DNA of 64,000 nucleotides from positions 3,815,501 to 3,879,500 of the forward strand of contig NZ_CP062163.1 in the NCBI RefSeq assembly GCF_014844095.1, read 5' to 3'. The notes below the pieces were generated by a model. It worked only from the letters and a program-made list of their open reading frames with translations, was not told the DNA's origin and did not search any database. Position 1 is the first letter of the stretch, and each line of letters opens with the position of its first letter. Below are positions 18,472-26,556 of this stretch, piece by piece. The position numbers and the translations under genes are program-made. The stretch is from Brevibacillus sp. JNUCC-41. Lineage in GTDB: Bacteria; Bacillota; Bacilli; Bacillales; DSM-1321.

Positions 18472-18506
18472 CTAAAACTCATATCATATAGGGATATGAG
18501 TTTTAG
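18472..18506. terminator. Second hairpin after tcuA
   Basis: Arms AAAACTCATATC and GATATGAGTTTT pair perfectly over 12 bp. It may be a backup terminator on either strand. Confidence 0.5.
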
Positions 18507-18967
18507 AGTATGGCTTTAAGCGTCCTGGTGGCCAGTCATTATGATTTTTTCCTCTATTATAGCTATTCAACTTTAGCACTAGCTGAATGGATCAGCTGGG
18601 CACTAATGCGCATGAAGTCAGTGCTGACTTATCAACAGTTACCAGATATCAACTATTTTGTATGATAATATTTATATAGCTGTTCTTCCTATGCTCCGAT
18701 TGATGATGCTAAAATTGAGCCTGTGAAAAAGGGTACCAGTCAATAAATAATGGGTTGGTTTGTGGATATATAACAAGGATGATAGATAACAATTAGTTTT
18801 CTTTTTGCTTAAATACTCTAGTAACCATGAAAATCTGGATTCAGTATCCATATCCTAACTTGTATAAGTGTGAGCGCTGTCTATTCCCAATCCTATTTTA
18901 TAATTGAATTTTATAGGCATCGGATAGTTGGAGATACATTAGAGTCTGGGCTCTCTTGAAAACTCAC
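18507..18967. other. Intergenic region without a recognised gene
   Basis: About 460 bp between tcuA and a small minus-strand gene. Short plus-strand frames such as LALAEWISWALMRMK and SYAPIDDAKIEPVKKGTSQ are protein-like but lack starts and are not recognised. No RNA gene or repeat was seen. Confidence 0.3.
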
Positions 18968-19114
18968 TTATACAAAACAAGGATCATTGAAGTAAACTAT
19001 TTCGGAAAGAATTTTAGTGCCTTTCATATTTTTGAATAGTTCTTTCACTTCTTTTTCTGTGTCAAATTCAAAAATTTTAATATTTCCTTTTAAAAAGACA
19101 GTGATGACCCACAT
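18968..19114 (-). CDS. Small 48-residue protein of unknown function
   Basis: ATG at 19114 to a stop at 18968 encodes MWVITVFLKGNIKIFEFDTE, then KEVKELFKNMKGTKILSEIV and YFNDPCFV. The pattern of alternating beta and helix with a conserved-looking YFNDP end is protein-like and resembles small uncharacterised Bacillus proteins. A weak GGAAG ribosome site lies eight bases upstream. It precedes the PrpF-type gene on the same strand but downstream of it in transcription order, so it might be the last gene of that transcript. Existence is fairly likely; function unknown. Confidence 0.55.
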   Translation of the reverse strand: MWVITVFLKGNIKIFEFDTEKEVKELFKNMKGTKILSEIVYFNDPCFV

Positions 19115-19160
19115 TGCAAAGCTTCCAAGAGATATTGCGTAATTTGCAAATCAATTCAAA

Positions 19161-20288
19161 TCAAGCTAATTGATAGGTAAGTTCGTAATTATTTTTCGTG
19201 TACACGTATCCCTCTAAAATGATTCTTGCTGTTCGTACCACTTTAATAGCACGAATGTGTCCTGCCAAAAAATCAACTTTTGTTTCCATTATCCCCGCCG
19301 GGTGGGCTAATCGAAAAATTTCCTGTTTGATGTCCACCATATCCGATAAAATCGTTTCTTGTAAGTAAGCTCCTGCAGTTGCACAGATTGCCCCTGTAAT
19401 AGCAAGCGCTTGATGGGGCTTTTGCATCGACATCATTCTGATCATCAAATCCATCTCTGACGCTTTTCTTTCCAATCCGTTTAAATCGACGTAATCCATA
19501 GGAGGAGCAATTAGAGTCATTTTAGGCACAGCAGGAGATTGGACAGTTGCTGATTTCTTATCGGAAAATTGACACATTTCAGCTGCAATTGACCGGATTT
19601 CTTCTAGTTCATTTAATTTTTCCGGTGAATATTCAGTGGGCAATTCGCTTCCGTTTAGACCAATATCCTGTGCCCTTACAAAAACAAGTGGATTAGCAAC
19701 ATCAATGATTGAAACTTGAATCAGTCGATCCTTCGTTTTAATCATGTCAATTGGATTTCCTGTAGGGAATAGTTTTCCTGTAACTGCTCCTTCAGCACGA
19801 GTAAAAGAAAGATAGATAGGTGATCCTTTACCAGGCACGCCTGGAATTGAGCAGCTGCCTTCTGTTTTCACTTGTCCATTTTCAACCTCTACTTCTGCAA
19901 TAATCAATTTCTGTGTATTCGTGTTAAAGATTTTCACCGTTGTAACAGGTTCTTTTGCCGGAACTAATCCGTGCTCAATTGCGTAAGGTCCTACAGCAGA
20001 TGAAATATTACCACAATTCCCTTTAAAATCAACCATTTGATTATCGATGCTGATCTGCGCAAATGTATATTCCACATCGAATTCTGGTGAATCCGATTTT
20101 TTGATAATCGCAGCTTTACTTGTCAATGAATTGGCTCCTCCAAGACCATCAATCTGTCTCCGATCCGGACTGCCCATCACGTCAAGTAAGAAACCTTCCC
20201 AGTGTGAGCGATTCGAAGGCATATGTTCAAAGTTAAGGAACACACCTTTACTTGTCCCGCCGCGCATTACAACTACTGGTACTTTCAT
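19161..20288 (-). CDS. PrpF-family tricarboxylate isomerase (aconitate/2-methylaconitate isomerase type)
   Basis: A 375-residue protein of the PrpF/DUF453 family, cofactor-independent isomerases with two diaminopimelate-epimerase-like halves that move the double bond or cis-trans geometry of aconitates. The family N-terminus VPVVVMRGGTSKGVF is followed by VDFKGNCGNISSAVGPYAIE, where the Cys and surrounding residues are active-site features. ATG 20288 follows AAAGGTGG. It is divergent from a LysR gene and shares the 24-bp box with both CitMHS genes. The neighbours point to aconitate isomerase, linking trans- and cis-aconitate, rather than 2-methylcitrate metabolism: no prpB, prpC or prpD gene is nearby. 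Confidence 0.82.
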   Translation of the reverse strand: MKVPVVVMRGGTSKGVFLNFEHMPSNRSHWEGFLLDVMGSPDRRQIDGLGGANSLTSKAAIIKKSDSPEFDVEYTFAQISIDNQMVDFKGNCGNISSAVGPYAIEHGLVPAKEPVTTVKIFNTNTQKLIIAEVEVENGQVKTEGSCSIPGVPGKGSPIYLSFTRAEGAVTGKLFPTGNPIDMIKTKDRLIQVSIIDVANPLVFVRAQDIGLNGSELPTEYSPEKLNELEEIRSIAAEMCQFSDKKSATVQSPAVPKMTLIAPPMDYVDLNGLERKASEMDLMIRMMSMQKPHQALAITGAICATAGAYLQETILSDMVDIKQEIFRLAHPAGIMETKVDFLAGHIRAIKVVRTARIILEGYVYTKNNYELTYQLA

Positions 20289-20364
20289 TGTATAACCACC
20301 TTTTCTCAATACAATATTTATAGCACTACCGGTTCCATTGAGAATATAGTATGATGAGTTATGT

Positions 20365-20388
20365 AATAAGTAAAATACATATTTTTTT
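20365..20388 (-). promoter_or_regulatory. Shared 24-bp tricarboxylate-regulon box, copy 2
   Basis: Located 77 bp upstream of the PrpF-type start and in the same orientation to its gene as copies 1 and 3. It differs from copy 1 only at one of the two variable bases. It also lies 49 bp from the start of the divergent LysR gene, so one site could control both. Confidence 0.65.
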
Positions 20389-20436
20389 AATAAAAATGAT
20401 AAAAAAACTTATAATCTAAATGTGGGGGATGGTTAA

Positions 20437-21300
20437 GTGGACGAAAAAGATTGGATTGCGATAAGGATACTATATGAAGAAAAAAACATTAGCCGTGCCG
20501 CAGAACGTTTATATATATCGCAGCCGGCGTTAACGTACCGGCTTAAAAATTTAGAAAAAGAATTTAGCACGAACTTATTTTTCAAAATAAAAGGGGGCAT
20601 TGAGTTTACTTCCGAAGGGATACATTTAGCGGGCTATGCGGAAGAAATGGTGAAAAAGTTGCAAAAAACGAAAGATTATATGCTGAATATGAAAAATGAG
20701 GTTAGAGGAACTTTAAGGCTTGGCGTTTCCAGCAACTTTGCCCAATATAAACTACCAGAAATATTGAAAAAGTTTTCAACACAATATCCTCATGTACAAT
20801 TTAATGTGAATACAGGCTGGAGTACAGAAATCATGCATCTTCTGGATTCCTCTAGTGTTCAATTAGGCATTCTGCGTGGAAACTATGAATGGTATGGAAT
20901 CAAATCGTTACTGCATAAAGAAAGACTTTGTTTAATCTCTAAAAAAGAGGTAGACTTAGATGATTTGCCACAACTTCCATTTATAAATTATAAAACAGAC
21001 AGTTCTTTAAAAAACTTAATAAATGGCTGGTGGCATGATAGATTCCCGGAGCCACCATTTGTAACTATGGAAACAGATCGGCAGGAGACGTGCAAAGAAA
21101 TGGTCAAAAATGATCTTGGTGTTTCTATTTTGCCGGAAATATGCCTGCAGCCTTCAGATAACTTGCATACATACGGGTTATCTTACAAAAATGGGAAGCC
21201 AGTCTTAAGAAATACATGGTTAATGTATAACCAGGATTCTTTAAAACTATCTACTGTGAAAAACTTTATTGATTTCTTGAATAAAAATTCCAATCTTTAA
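20437..21300 (+). CDS. LysR-family regulator of the tricarboxylate locus (copy 2)
   Basis: A 287-residue LysR-type regulator starting at GTG 20437 behind GGGGGATGG. The DNA-binding helix reads NISRAAERLYISQPALTYRL. It is a paralogue of the regulator at 15682-16548, with conserved effector-domain segments such as GTLRLGVSSNFAQYKLPE and TDRQETCKEMV. It is divergent from the PrpF-type gene and followed by a terminator and the second CitMHS gene. Two near-identical regulators in one 10-kb locus may divide the tcuA promoter and the box-bearing promoters between them. Confidence 0.88.
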   Translation: MDEKDWIAIRILYEEKNISRAAERLYISQPALTYRLKNLEKEFSTNLFFKIKGGIEFTSEGIHLAGYAEEMVKKLQKTKDYMLNMKNEVRGTLRLGVSSNFAQYKLPEILKKFSTQYPHVQFNVNTGWSTEIMHLLDSSSVQLGILRGNYEWYGIKSLLHKERLCLISKKEVDLDDLPQLPFINYKTDSSLKNLINGWWHDRFPEPPFVTMETDRQETCKEMVKNDLGVSILPEICLQPSDNLHTYGLSYKNGKPVLRNTWLMYNQDSLKLSTVKNFIDFLNKNSNL

Positions 21301-21303
21301 CAA

Positions 21304-21346
21304 AAAAGCACAATGAAATTTATTGATAATTTCATTGTGCTTTTTC
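21304..21346 (+). terminator. Terminator after second LysR gene
   Basis: Arms AAAGCACAATGAAAT and ATTTCATTGTGCTTT pair perfectly, followed by TTTT. The transporter downstream therefore has its own promoter. Confidence 0.8.
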
Positions 21347-21398
21347 GATTTCTTAATTTAATATAAAATGGATTATAAGTTTTTTTTTCGAAAAAGTA

Positions 21399-21422
21399 AA
21401 AAAAATATGTATTTCACTTATT
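21399..21422 (+). promoter_or_regulatory. Shared 24-bp tricarboxylate-regulon box, copy 3
   Basis: AAAAAAATATGTATT, TC, ACTTATT on the plus strand. It ends 36 bp before the weak -35 of the second CitMHS promoter, a normal distance for a LysR-type recognition site. Confidence 0.65.
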
Positions 21423-21457
21423 TTAGGAAATGAACTATTCTAAAAATAGAAACCAAA

Positions 21458-21486
21458 TCAACAGGGAACAGAAAATATTATATAAT
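21458..21486 (+). promoter_or_regulatory. Promoter of second CitMHS gene
   Basis: -35 TCAACA (21458-21463) and a perfect -10 TATAAT (21481-21486) are spaced 17 bp. The poor -35 fits dependence on an activator bound at the upstream box. Confidence 0.55.
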
Positions 21487-21516
21487 GTTTTTTAACTATT
21501 CAAACTTTTCATCTGA

Positions 21517-21531
21517 TTGTAAGCGGTTTCT
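21517..21531 (+). promoter_or_regulatory. cre (CcpA) site before second CitMHS gene
   Basis: TTGTAAGCGGTTTCT matches WTGNAANCGNWNNCW at every position. It lies between the promoter and the ribosome site, about 30 bp into the transcript, as for roadblock-type CcpA repression. Confidence 0.75.
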
Positions 21532-21550
21532 TTAATAGGAGGGGATTCAT

Positions 21551-22861
21551 ATTCTTACGTTACTTGGGATTTCAATGGTCGTTGTCTTTACTTATTTAAT
21601 CATGTCTAAAAAGTTATCACCTGTTAATTCTCTTGTGGTCGTTCCAATTATCTTTGCATTAATTGGCGGATTTGGTCCAGGGCTCGGAGATATGATGCTC
21701 GATGGAATAAAGGTTGTCGCACCTTCAGCCGCTTTGCTATTGTTCGCTATTTTGTTTTTCGGAGTTCTGATTGACGCGGGATTATTTGATCCACTTATTA
21801 AAACTATGTTAAAAATCGTAAAAGGGGATCCGGTTAAAATAGCGATAGGAACAGCAGTAATCGCAATGACCGTTGCCTTAGATGGTGATGGTACCACGAC
21901 TCACATGATTACGATTTCCGCTATGCTGCCTCTTTACTTACGACTTGGTATGAATCCACTTATTCTTGCCACTATTTCTATGCTGGCTGTCAGTATTATG
22001 AGTGGTATGACTTCTTGGGGAGGACCTGCAACAAGAGCAATAGCATCTTTAGGTCTCGATGCAAATGAATTCTTTGTCCCGATTATCCCAACACTATTCG
22101 CAGGTATTGCAGCTATTCTTTTTACCGCTTATGTACTTGGGAAAAAAGAGCGCAAAAGGCTTGGTGTTGTTCATATCAAAGCTGCACCAGAAATGAAAGG
22201 GGCTCTTGCTGAAGCAGCGGTAGCTTCCGCCATACAAGACGATTTAAAGCGCCCTAAATTAATATGGGTCAATCTTTTGTTGACGCTCACGGTTATGGTC
22301 ATACTTGTAATGGGCTTCGTACCAGTACCTGTGTTGTTTCTAATCGGGTTTGTGCTTGCTTCAATCATTAATTACCCTAATCTAGAACAGCAAAAAGAGC
22401 GAATCGTGTCACATGCAGGAAACGCTATAACCGTCGTCACATTAGTATTTGCGGCTGGTATTTTCACAGGGATCTTTTCTGGAACGAAAATGGTAGACGC
22501 CATTGCCAATTCATTAGTGGCCATCATTCCGGATTCTTTAGGCTCTTTTTTACCGATGGTCGTTGCGTTCACCAGCATGCCATTTACGTTCGTTTTATCC
22601 AATGATGCTTACTACTTTGGTGTTTTGCCAATTCTTGCCGAAGCAGGGGAAGCTTATGGAGTGAGTCCTTTAGAAATTGCCAGAGCTTCCGTACTGGGCC
22701 AGCCTGTACATTTCTTAAGTCCACTCGTGGCATCGACTCTTTTACTAGTAGGGATGGTAAAAACAGATATCGGGGAACTACAGCGGTATGCATTTAAATG
22801 GGCTCTGATTTGTTCATTAGTCCTTATCATTGTTGCTTTCTTGACAGGGGCTATTGTTTAA
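21551..22861 (+). CDS. CitMHS-family metal-citrate/tricarboxylate symporter, second copy
   Basis: A transporter of about 436 residues, closely paralogous to the protein at 12792-14114 ([44 protein letters not shown]). The start is odd. The ribosome site AGGAGGGG ends at 21544, and homology with the paralogue (FLTILGISMV) extends up to [10 protein letters not shown] at 21551, but there is no ATG, GTG or TTG near it. The first ATG (21575) is 30 bp from the ribosome site and would drop the first eight residues of helix 1. I therefore mark ATT 21551 as the possible start, a codon known from infC. A point mutation or base error is an alternative. Confidence 0.8.
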   Translation: MLTLLGISMVVVFTYLIMSKKLSPVNSLVVVPIIFALIGGFGPGLGDMMLDGIKVVAPSAALLLFAILFFGVLIDAGLFDPLIKTMLKIVKGDPVKIAIGTAVIAMTVALDGDGTTTHMITISAMLPLYLRLGMNPLILATISMLAVSIMSGMTSWGGPATRAIASLGLDANEFFVPIIPTLFAGIAAILFTAYVLGKKERKRLGVVHIKAAPEMKGALAEAAVASAIQDDLKRPKLIWVNLLLTLTVMVILVMGFVPVPVLFLIGFVLASIINYPNLEQQKERIVSHAGNAITVVTLVFAAGIFTGIFSGTKMVDAIANSLVAIIPDSLGSFLPMVVAFTSMPFTFVLSNDAYYFGVLPILAEAGEAYGVSPLEIARASVLGQPVHFLSPLVASTLLLVGMVKTDIGELQRYAFKWALICSLVLIIVAFLTGAIV

Positions 22862-22895
22862 AATGTTATCTAACCAAATTCTTCGGACTTAAACG

Positions 22896-22953
22896 AAAAA
22901 GGGCAGTGGCAAAACCAATTATTAATAGTGGTTTTGCCACTGCCCATTTTTTT
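22896..22953. terminator. Bidirectional terminator between CitMHS gene and yyaC
   Basis: Arms GGGCAGTGGCAAAACCA and TGGTTTTGCCACTGCCC pair over 17 bp, with A-rich 5' and T-rich 3' sides. It separates two convergent genes. Confidence 0.85.
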
Positions 22954-22954
22954 A

Positions 22955-23485
22955 TTAAGTACCAGGATCCTCGCCGGTAGCTTGAGTAATTATTTTTACG
23001 ATTGTTTTCGCAAGGTTCATAACCGTGTATAGACGAGTATCATTTAAAAATTGCATGGTTGGCAGCGGATCTATATAATTGACCATTCCTGTAATATGAT
23101 AATCTCCCACTTCCGGCAATACTTTTTTTAAAGCTTTCCCAGGGACAAGAGGTCCATCCTTCAAATAAACATAGCCGACCTGGTTTTGATTCCCTAAACA
23201 AGCATCCACACTAAAAATAAGAGGCTTTTTGAATTGTTTTTTAATTTGTTTCAACGTGTCTTCTAAATTAAATGCATGAACGGGATTTTCTAAAGTACCG
23301 TAAACACGATAAGGCACCGTATGTTCTTTAAGCATTGTCCCGACTAAAGGGCCTAATGAATCCCCAACTGATCGGTCCGAACCAATGCACAGAAAGATTA
23401 CATCTTCATTTTGACATTCAGAAGATTGAATAATCTCTTTGACTTTTAATGCTAAGCAGTTTATTTCTTCGCCTTTTGGTTCCAC
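22955..23485 (-). CDS. yyaC: YyaC-like spore protein (DUF1256, GPR/HybD protease fold)
   Basis: A 176-residue protein of the YyaC/DUF1256 family found in spore formers. Motifs are VIFLCIGSDRSVGDSLGPLV, PVHAFNLEDTL, SVDACLG and GDYHITGMVNY. The fold is related to germination protease GPR and hydrogenase maturation proteases, with acidic residues in GSDRSVGDS and SVDA as candidate catalytic or metal ligands. YyaC in B. subtilis is sporulation-associated with unclear substrate. The start is GTG behind AGAGGAG at 11 bp. It marks the host as an endospore former. Confidence 0.85.
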   Translation of the reverse strand: MEPKGEEINCLALKVKEIIQSSECQNEDVIFLCIGSDRSVGDSLGPLVGTMLKEHTVPYRVYGTLENPVHAFNLEDTLKQIKKQFKKPLIFSVDACLGNQNQVGYVYLKDGPLVPGKALKKVLPEVGDYHITGMVNYIDPLPTMQFLNDTRLYTVMNLAKTIVKIITQATGEDPGT

Positions 23486-23788
23486 TGAACAAATTGCTCC
23501 TCTTCTTGTAAATTAGACTCATCTTAATTCCCTTTTGTTTTATTATACGAACAAAAAGGACATCATGCATGTAAATATAAGCATATGCTTGAGAATGATA
23601 GTTAAACACTCTAAAAAATGGCAGTAATTCAAAACATGCCAGTTAAGTTATTTGGCGAGGAAGTGGGAGTTGGTTTACAACTAGAAAACGTAACGAATTT
23701 TATTTTAAAACTACAACTAAGTACACCAATATAAAAATTAATTAACATAATACTGATTATTTACAGTCAATAACTATGATTCCCACCT

Positions 23789-23827
23789 AAAAAAAAGGAT
23801 AGAGCCTATAGGCTCTATCCTTTTTTG
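23789..23827 (-). terminator. Terminator of the FTR1-lipoprotein operon
   Basis: Arms AAGGATAGAGCC and GGCTCTATCCTT pair perfectly around a TATA loop with A and T runs on both sides. Confidence 0.8.
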
Positions 23828-23861
23828 TTCTATGGTTTAACTAAAATAAAATGATTACCTG

Positions 23862-24281
23862 TTATTTTAAATTTTGAACTTCAGATAAAATACCATCTAA
23901 CTCTTTTGCCGCTTTTGTAAGTGTTGGCGCATCAAGAGGGGAAGACGTTGCACCAGCTTCTATTGTGTGAAGGGGAGTTTCGACCTTACCATATAGATCC
24001 GGGCTTTTAGCTTTCACGTCGTCTTCAAATGTTTGCCAATATTCCTCAAGCTTCGCTCCACTTTCTTTTACTTTTGTAGCATCCTTGGCTTTTAGCTGTG
24101 CATTTAGGTCAGCAATCGTTTGTTTCATATCCTTCACGCCATCACTAATGGAAACAGATTTTGGAGAGGACTGTTCGGTTTTCTTGGTTTCATCAGCTTT
24201 CTTTTCGTTATTGGTACCGCAAGCAGTTAAGCTTAATGCAGCTACTACGATGATAGGAACTAGTAATTTACGAGATTTCAA
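23862..24281 (-). CDS. Small lipoprotein of the FTR1 iron-uptake operon
   Basis: A 139-residue predicted lipoprotein: a signal peptide with lipobox LSLTAC (Cys at residue 21), then a charged linker and a helical domain (KDMKQTIADLNAQLKAKDAT). The helical part resembles the repeats in the N-terminal region of the neighbouring permease (both have E..W...E..VK patterns such as LEEYWQTFEDDVKAKSPDLY). Its start overlaps the end of the permease gene by 14 bp, so translation is coupled. Probably an iron-binding or delivery partner like the EfeO/EfeM helical domain; this is inference. Confidence 0.75.
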   Translation of the reverse strand: MKSRKLLVPIIVVAALSLTACGTNNEKKADETKKTEQSSPKSVSISDGVKDMKQTIADLNAQLKAKDATKVKESGAKLEEYWQTFEDDVKAKSPDLYGKVETPLHTIEAGATSSPLDAPTLTKAAKELDGILSEVQNLK

Positions 24282-25770
24282 TTTTGTTACCTCCAGTATG
24301 TACTTTTATTTTACTATCTTTTCTTTTATTTAAAAGTGCTGCAATAACAGCAATTATAAGTAAGATCACCTGAGGGATAATACTTTCCCAGGTTGAATAT
24401 ACACCGAAAAAGTCAATGTTAGGGATGGGTGCTTGAGTTGCCGGTAATAACCCGGCAAGCTGCAACCCATGAATCCCCATGCCTGCAAATTTAATACATA
24501 GGTAGAACATCAAAATGCTTGATACGAGGAAGAATGGACGCATTGGAATTTTCAAACCTACCTTGAGTATGAGGTATGAAACAATTACAAGGATGATCAG
24601 CCCAATGGCAATCCCAAGTAAAAGCGTTGCTAACTTAATGGAAGCAGCCATCCCGATAAAGAATAGGACAGTCTCTGTTCCTTCACGGAAAACAGCCAGG
24701 AACGAAAGAATGGCTAGGGAGAACAAGCTACCGGTATCAAGTGCTTTTGTACTTTGTGTGCGAATATATCGTTGCCATTCAGCAAGACTTGATTTACTGT
24801 GAAGCCAATAACTCATATATAGAAGCATCACTGCTGCAAATATCCCTGTCCAGCCGGATATCAAAAAATTGTTACTGCCAAATGCACCAGCAGAAAATAA
24901 TAGGTTTACAATTACGGCAAGTACAAGGCTTACTCCAAGTCCGGCTCCTACTCCGTACCAGATCCATTTACTTTTCGCTTCATGGCCAGCTTTTCTCAAA
25001 AATCCAAGCAAAGCCACCACTACAAGCAATCCTTCCAATCCTTCGCGAAGAAGAATGGTCGTTGCATCAAGCATCGTATAACTTGTCTTTGCTACCAGTG
25101 GAGAGAGGTAATCACGCATACCTTCAATCGTTTTTTTTGCACCTGGTACATCTGGGTGATTGGAGGATAGCATGGCGTAGCTAGCAACCATATCCCTTTC
25201 TGCATTACCATATATCTTTGAGGATTGAGTAAGGACAATTCCCTCGACATTCAACCATGATTTTCGGAACTTCTCTATGTCCCCTCTTGCGCCTTCGATA
25301 TCATTATCATTAATCTTCGAAAGAGACTGATTTAGCAGTGTCACAAGTTCTGCTACATTTCCAGTGGTACCTGAATTTTTACCACTTTTAGATGAAGAAG
25401 AATACTTACCCTCTATAAACTTTTGATTGGTCTCTTTTAATCTAATTAGTGCATTTTTTAATTTCTCATTATCCACAGGCTGCTGAGCAAAAGCGAACTG
25501 AGCTTGACCCATGTTATCTTCAATATCATGATAGGCTGGCTGAGAATGGTTTTTCACTCCATCTTCAATAGAAATCCAAGTAGATGTAAAGGTTTTGTAT
25601 TGCTTAAAAGCTTCCTTTGTGTCCCCCTTATCCACAGATTGGATAGATTCTACAATTATCTCATTTGCCTTTTTCATATCATCGGATGCATTAGCTGCAA
25701 AACTATTTATTGGTAAAATGACAAAAGCTGTGAGTAAAATTAAAAAAGTCGTAACTAACTTGATTTTCAT
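24268..25770 (-). CDS. efeU: FTR1-family ferrous/ferric iron permease
   Basis: A 500-residue FTR1-type permease like B. subtilis YwbL (EfeU). After a signal peptide (ending about NSFAANA) comes an extracytoplasmic helical domain with two similar halves (KTFTSTWISIEDGVKNHSQP and EKFRKSWLNVEGIVL, about residues 60 and 165). It is followed by seven membrane helices with both iron motifs, REGLE (in LLREGLEGLLVV) and REGTE (in VFREGTETVLFF). The downstream lipoprotein gene overlaps it. There is no EfeB peroxidase gene nearby, so this is a two-gene variant. A Fur box lies upstream. Confidence 0.9.
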   Translation of the reverse strand: MKIKLVTTFLILLTAFVILPINSFAANASDDMKKANEIIVESIQSVDKGDTKEAFKQYKTFTSTWISIEDGVKNHSQPAYHDIEDNMGQAQFAFAQQPVDNEKLKNALIRLKETNQKFIEGKYSSSSKSGKNSGTTGNVAELVTLLNQSLSKINDNDIEGARGDIEKFRKSWLNVEGIVLTQSSKIYGNAERDMVASYAMLSSNHPDVPGAKKTIEGMRDYLSPLVAKTSYTMLDATTILLREGLEGLLVVVALLGFLRKAGHEAKSKWIWYGVGAGLGVSLVLAVIVNLLFSAGAFGSNNFLISGWTGIFAAVMLLYMSYWLHSKSSLAEWQRYIRTQSTKALDTGSLFSLAILSFLAVFREGTETVLFFIGMAASIKLATLLLGIAIGLIILVIVSYLILKVGLKIPMRPFFLVSSILMFYLCIKFAGMGIHGLQLAGLLPATQAPIPNIDFFGVYSTWESIIPQVILLIIAVIAALLNKRKDSKIKVHTGGNKIEIS

Positions 25771-25830
25771 AAAGGCCCCCTATGGATTGAAAAGTATCTT
25801 GTTATGTAAAAAAAAATTTGTAATCAGTAA

Positions 25831-25845
25831 TGAAAATCACTATCA
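25831..25845. promoter_or_regulatory. Fur box upstream of the FTR1 gene
   Basis: TGAAAATCACTATCA matches the Bacillus 7-1-7 Fur consensus TGATAATNATTATCA at all but two positions. It is 61 bp before the permease ATG, a normal promoter position, and the gene function (iron uptake) agrees. Confidence 0.7.
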
Positions 25846-25929
25846 ATTATATTCATAGAAACTATACGTTCTTTATTAATGGATGTCAATAAATATTCTG
25901 ATATGAAGGGGTCGATTTAAAACAAGAAG

Positions 25930-26150
25930 GATGACATGGAGAAGCCAGCAACATTACTAAACTAAGACCAAGAGTCCCCGGGGCAGCTTAGCAGGCCTCT
26001 GCCTTATGAATAGACCGAACGAAGGAATGTAAGCGCAAATGACGCTAAGAGACATGGGAGGGTACGTCATCATAAGTTTCGCAGAGATCTATTGTGCATC
26101 ACATAGTGGAGAAAATAGCTAATGATTTCCATTAGTTTTAGCGAAGTGTA
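25930..26150. other. GC-richer non-coding block, possible structured RNA or intron remnant
   Basis: The sequence is less AT-rich than its surroundings and stop-rich in all frames. It contains GACCGAACGAAGGAATGTAA followed by GCGCAAATGACGC and GACATGGGAGG. These strings recall domain I of some bacterial group II introns (GGAATGTAAGCG and CATGGGAGG patterns), but no reverse transcriptase gene or domain V is seen. It may be a remnant. This is a weak call. Confidence 0.25.
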
Positions 26151-26433
26151 CCCTCAATTTAGTAATAAAAACCAGAATTTCAATACTCTGTTTAAAAGTA
26201 GGATAAAAAAATAATTCCCCTAATACACTGAGTGGTGCAAACCGTTGATACATCAATGTTCATAGAGGGAGGTTAGTTGAACAACCGCCCCTTTTAAGCA
26301 TGGTAATAATAAAATGTATGGAACATTACGGCAGCTAGTGCTGCAATTTCTTCCGTGGTTGATTAAATTTAGAGTAGTTTTTTTTCAGGTCCTCATTGTG
26401 AGGGCTTTTTTTGTTGAAAATGTAAACACCCGT

Positions 26434-26524
26434 GTATATTGTATCGGATGAAATTCAAAAGGATTATTTTGAAAATAAGCCCATTTTACTAGATTGGTTA
26501 GATATACTTGAAAAGCAAAATTGA
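26434..26524 (+). pseudogene. C-terminal scrap of an unknown protein
   Basis: The frame reads VYIVSDEIQKDYFENKPILL then DWLDILEKQN and a stop just before the membrane protein gene. It looks protein-like but has no start. A short hairpin with T-run (about 26390-26412) lies upstream. Family not recognised. Confidence 0.3.
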
Positions 26525-26556
26525 GAGGGTCATTTAATGAGTAGGGAAGTGTAAAA

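Noticed and set aside
21551..21574. Programmed frameshift to supply the start of the second CitMHS gene
   Set aside because: The upstream sequence is in the same frame and carries no alternative coding start; a non-standard initiation codon or mutation is simpler.
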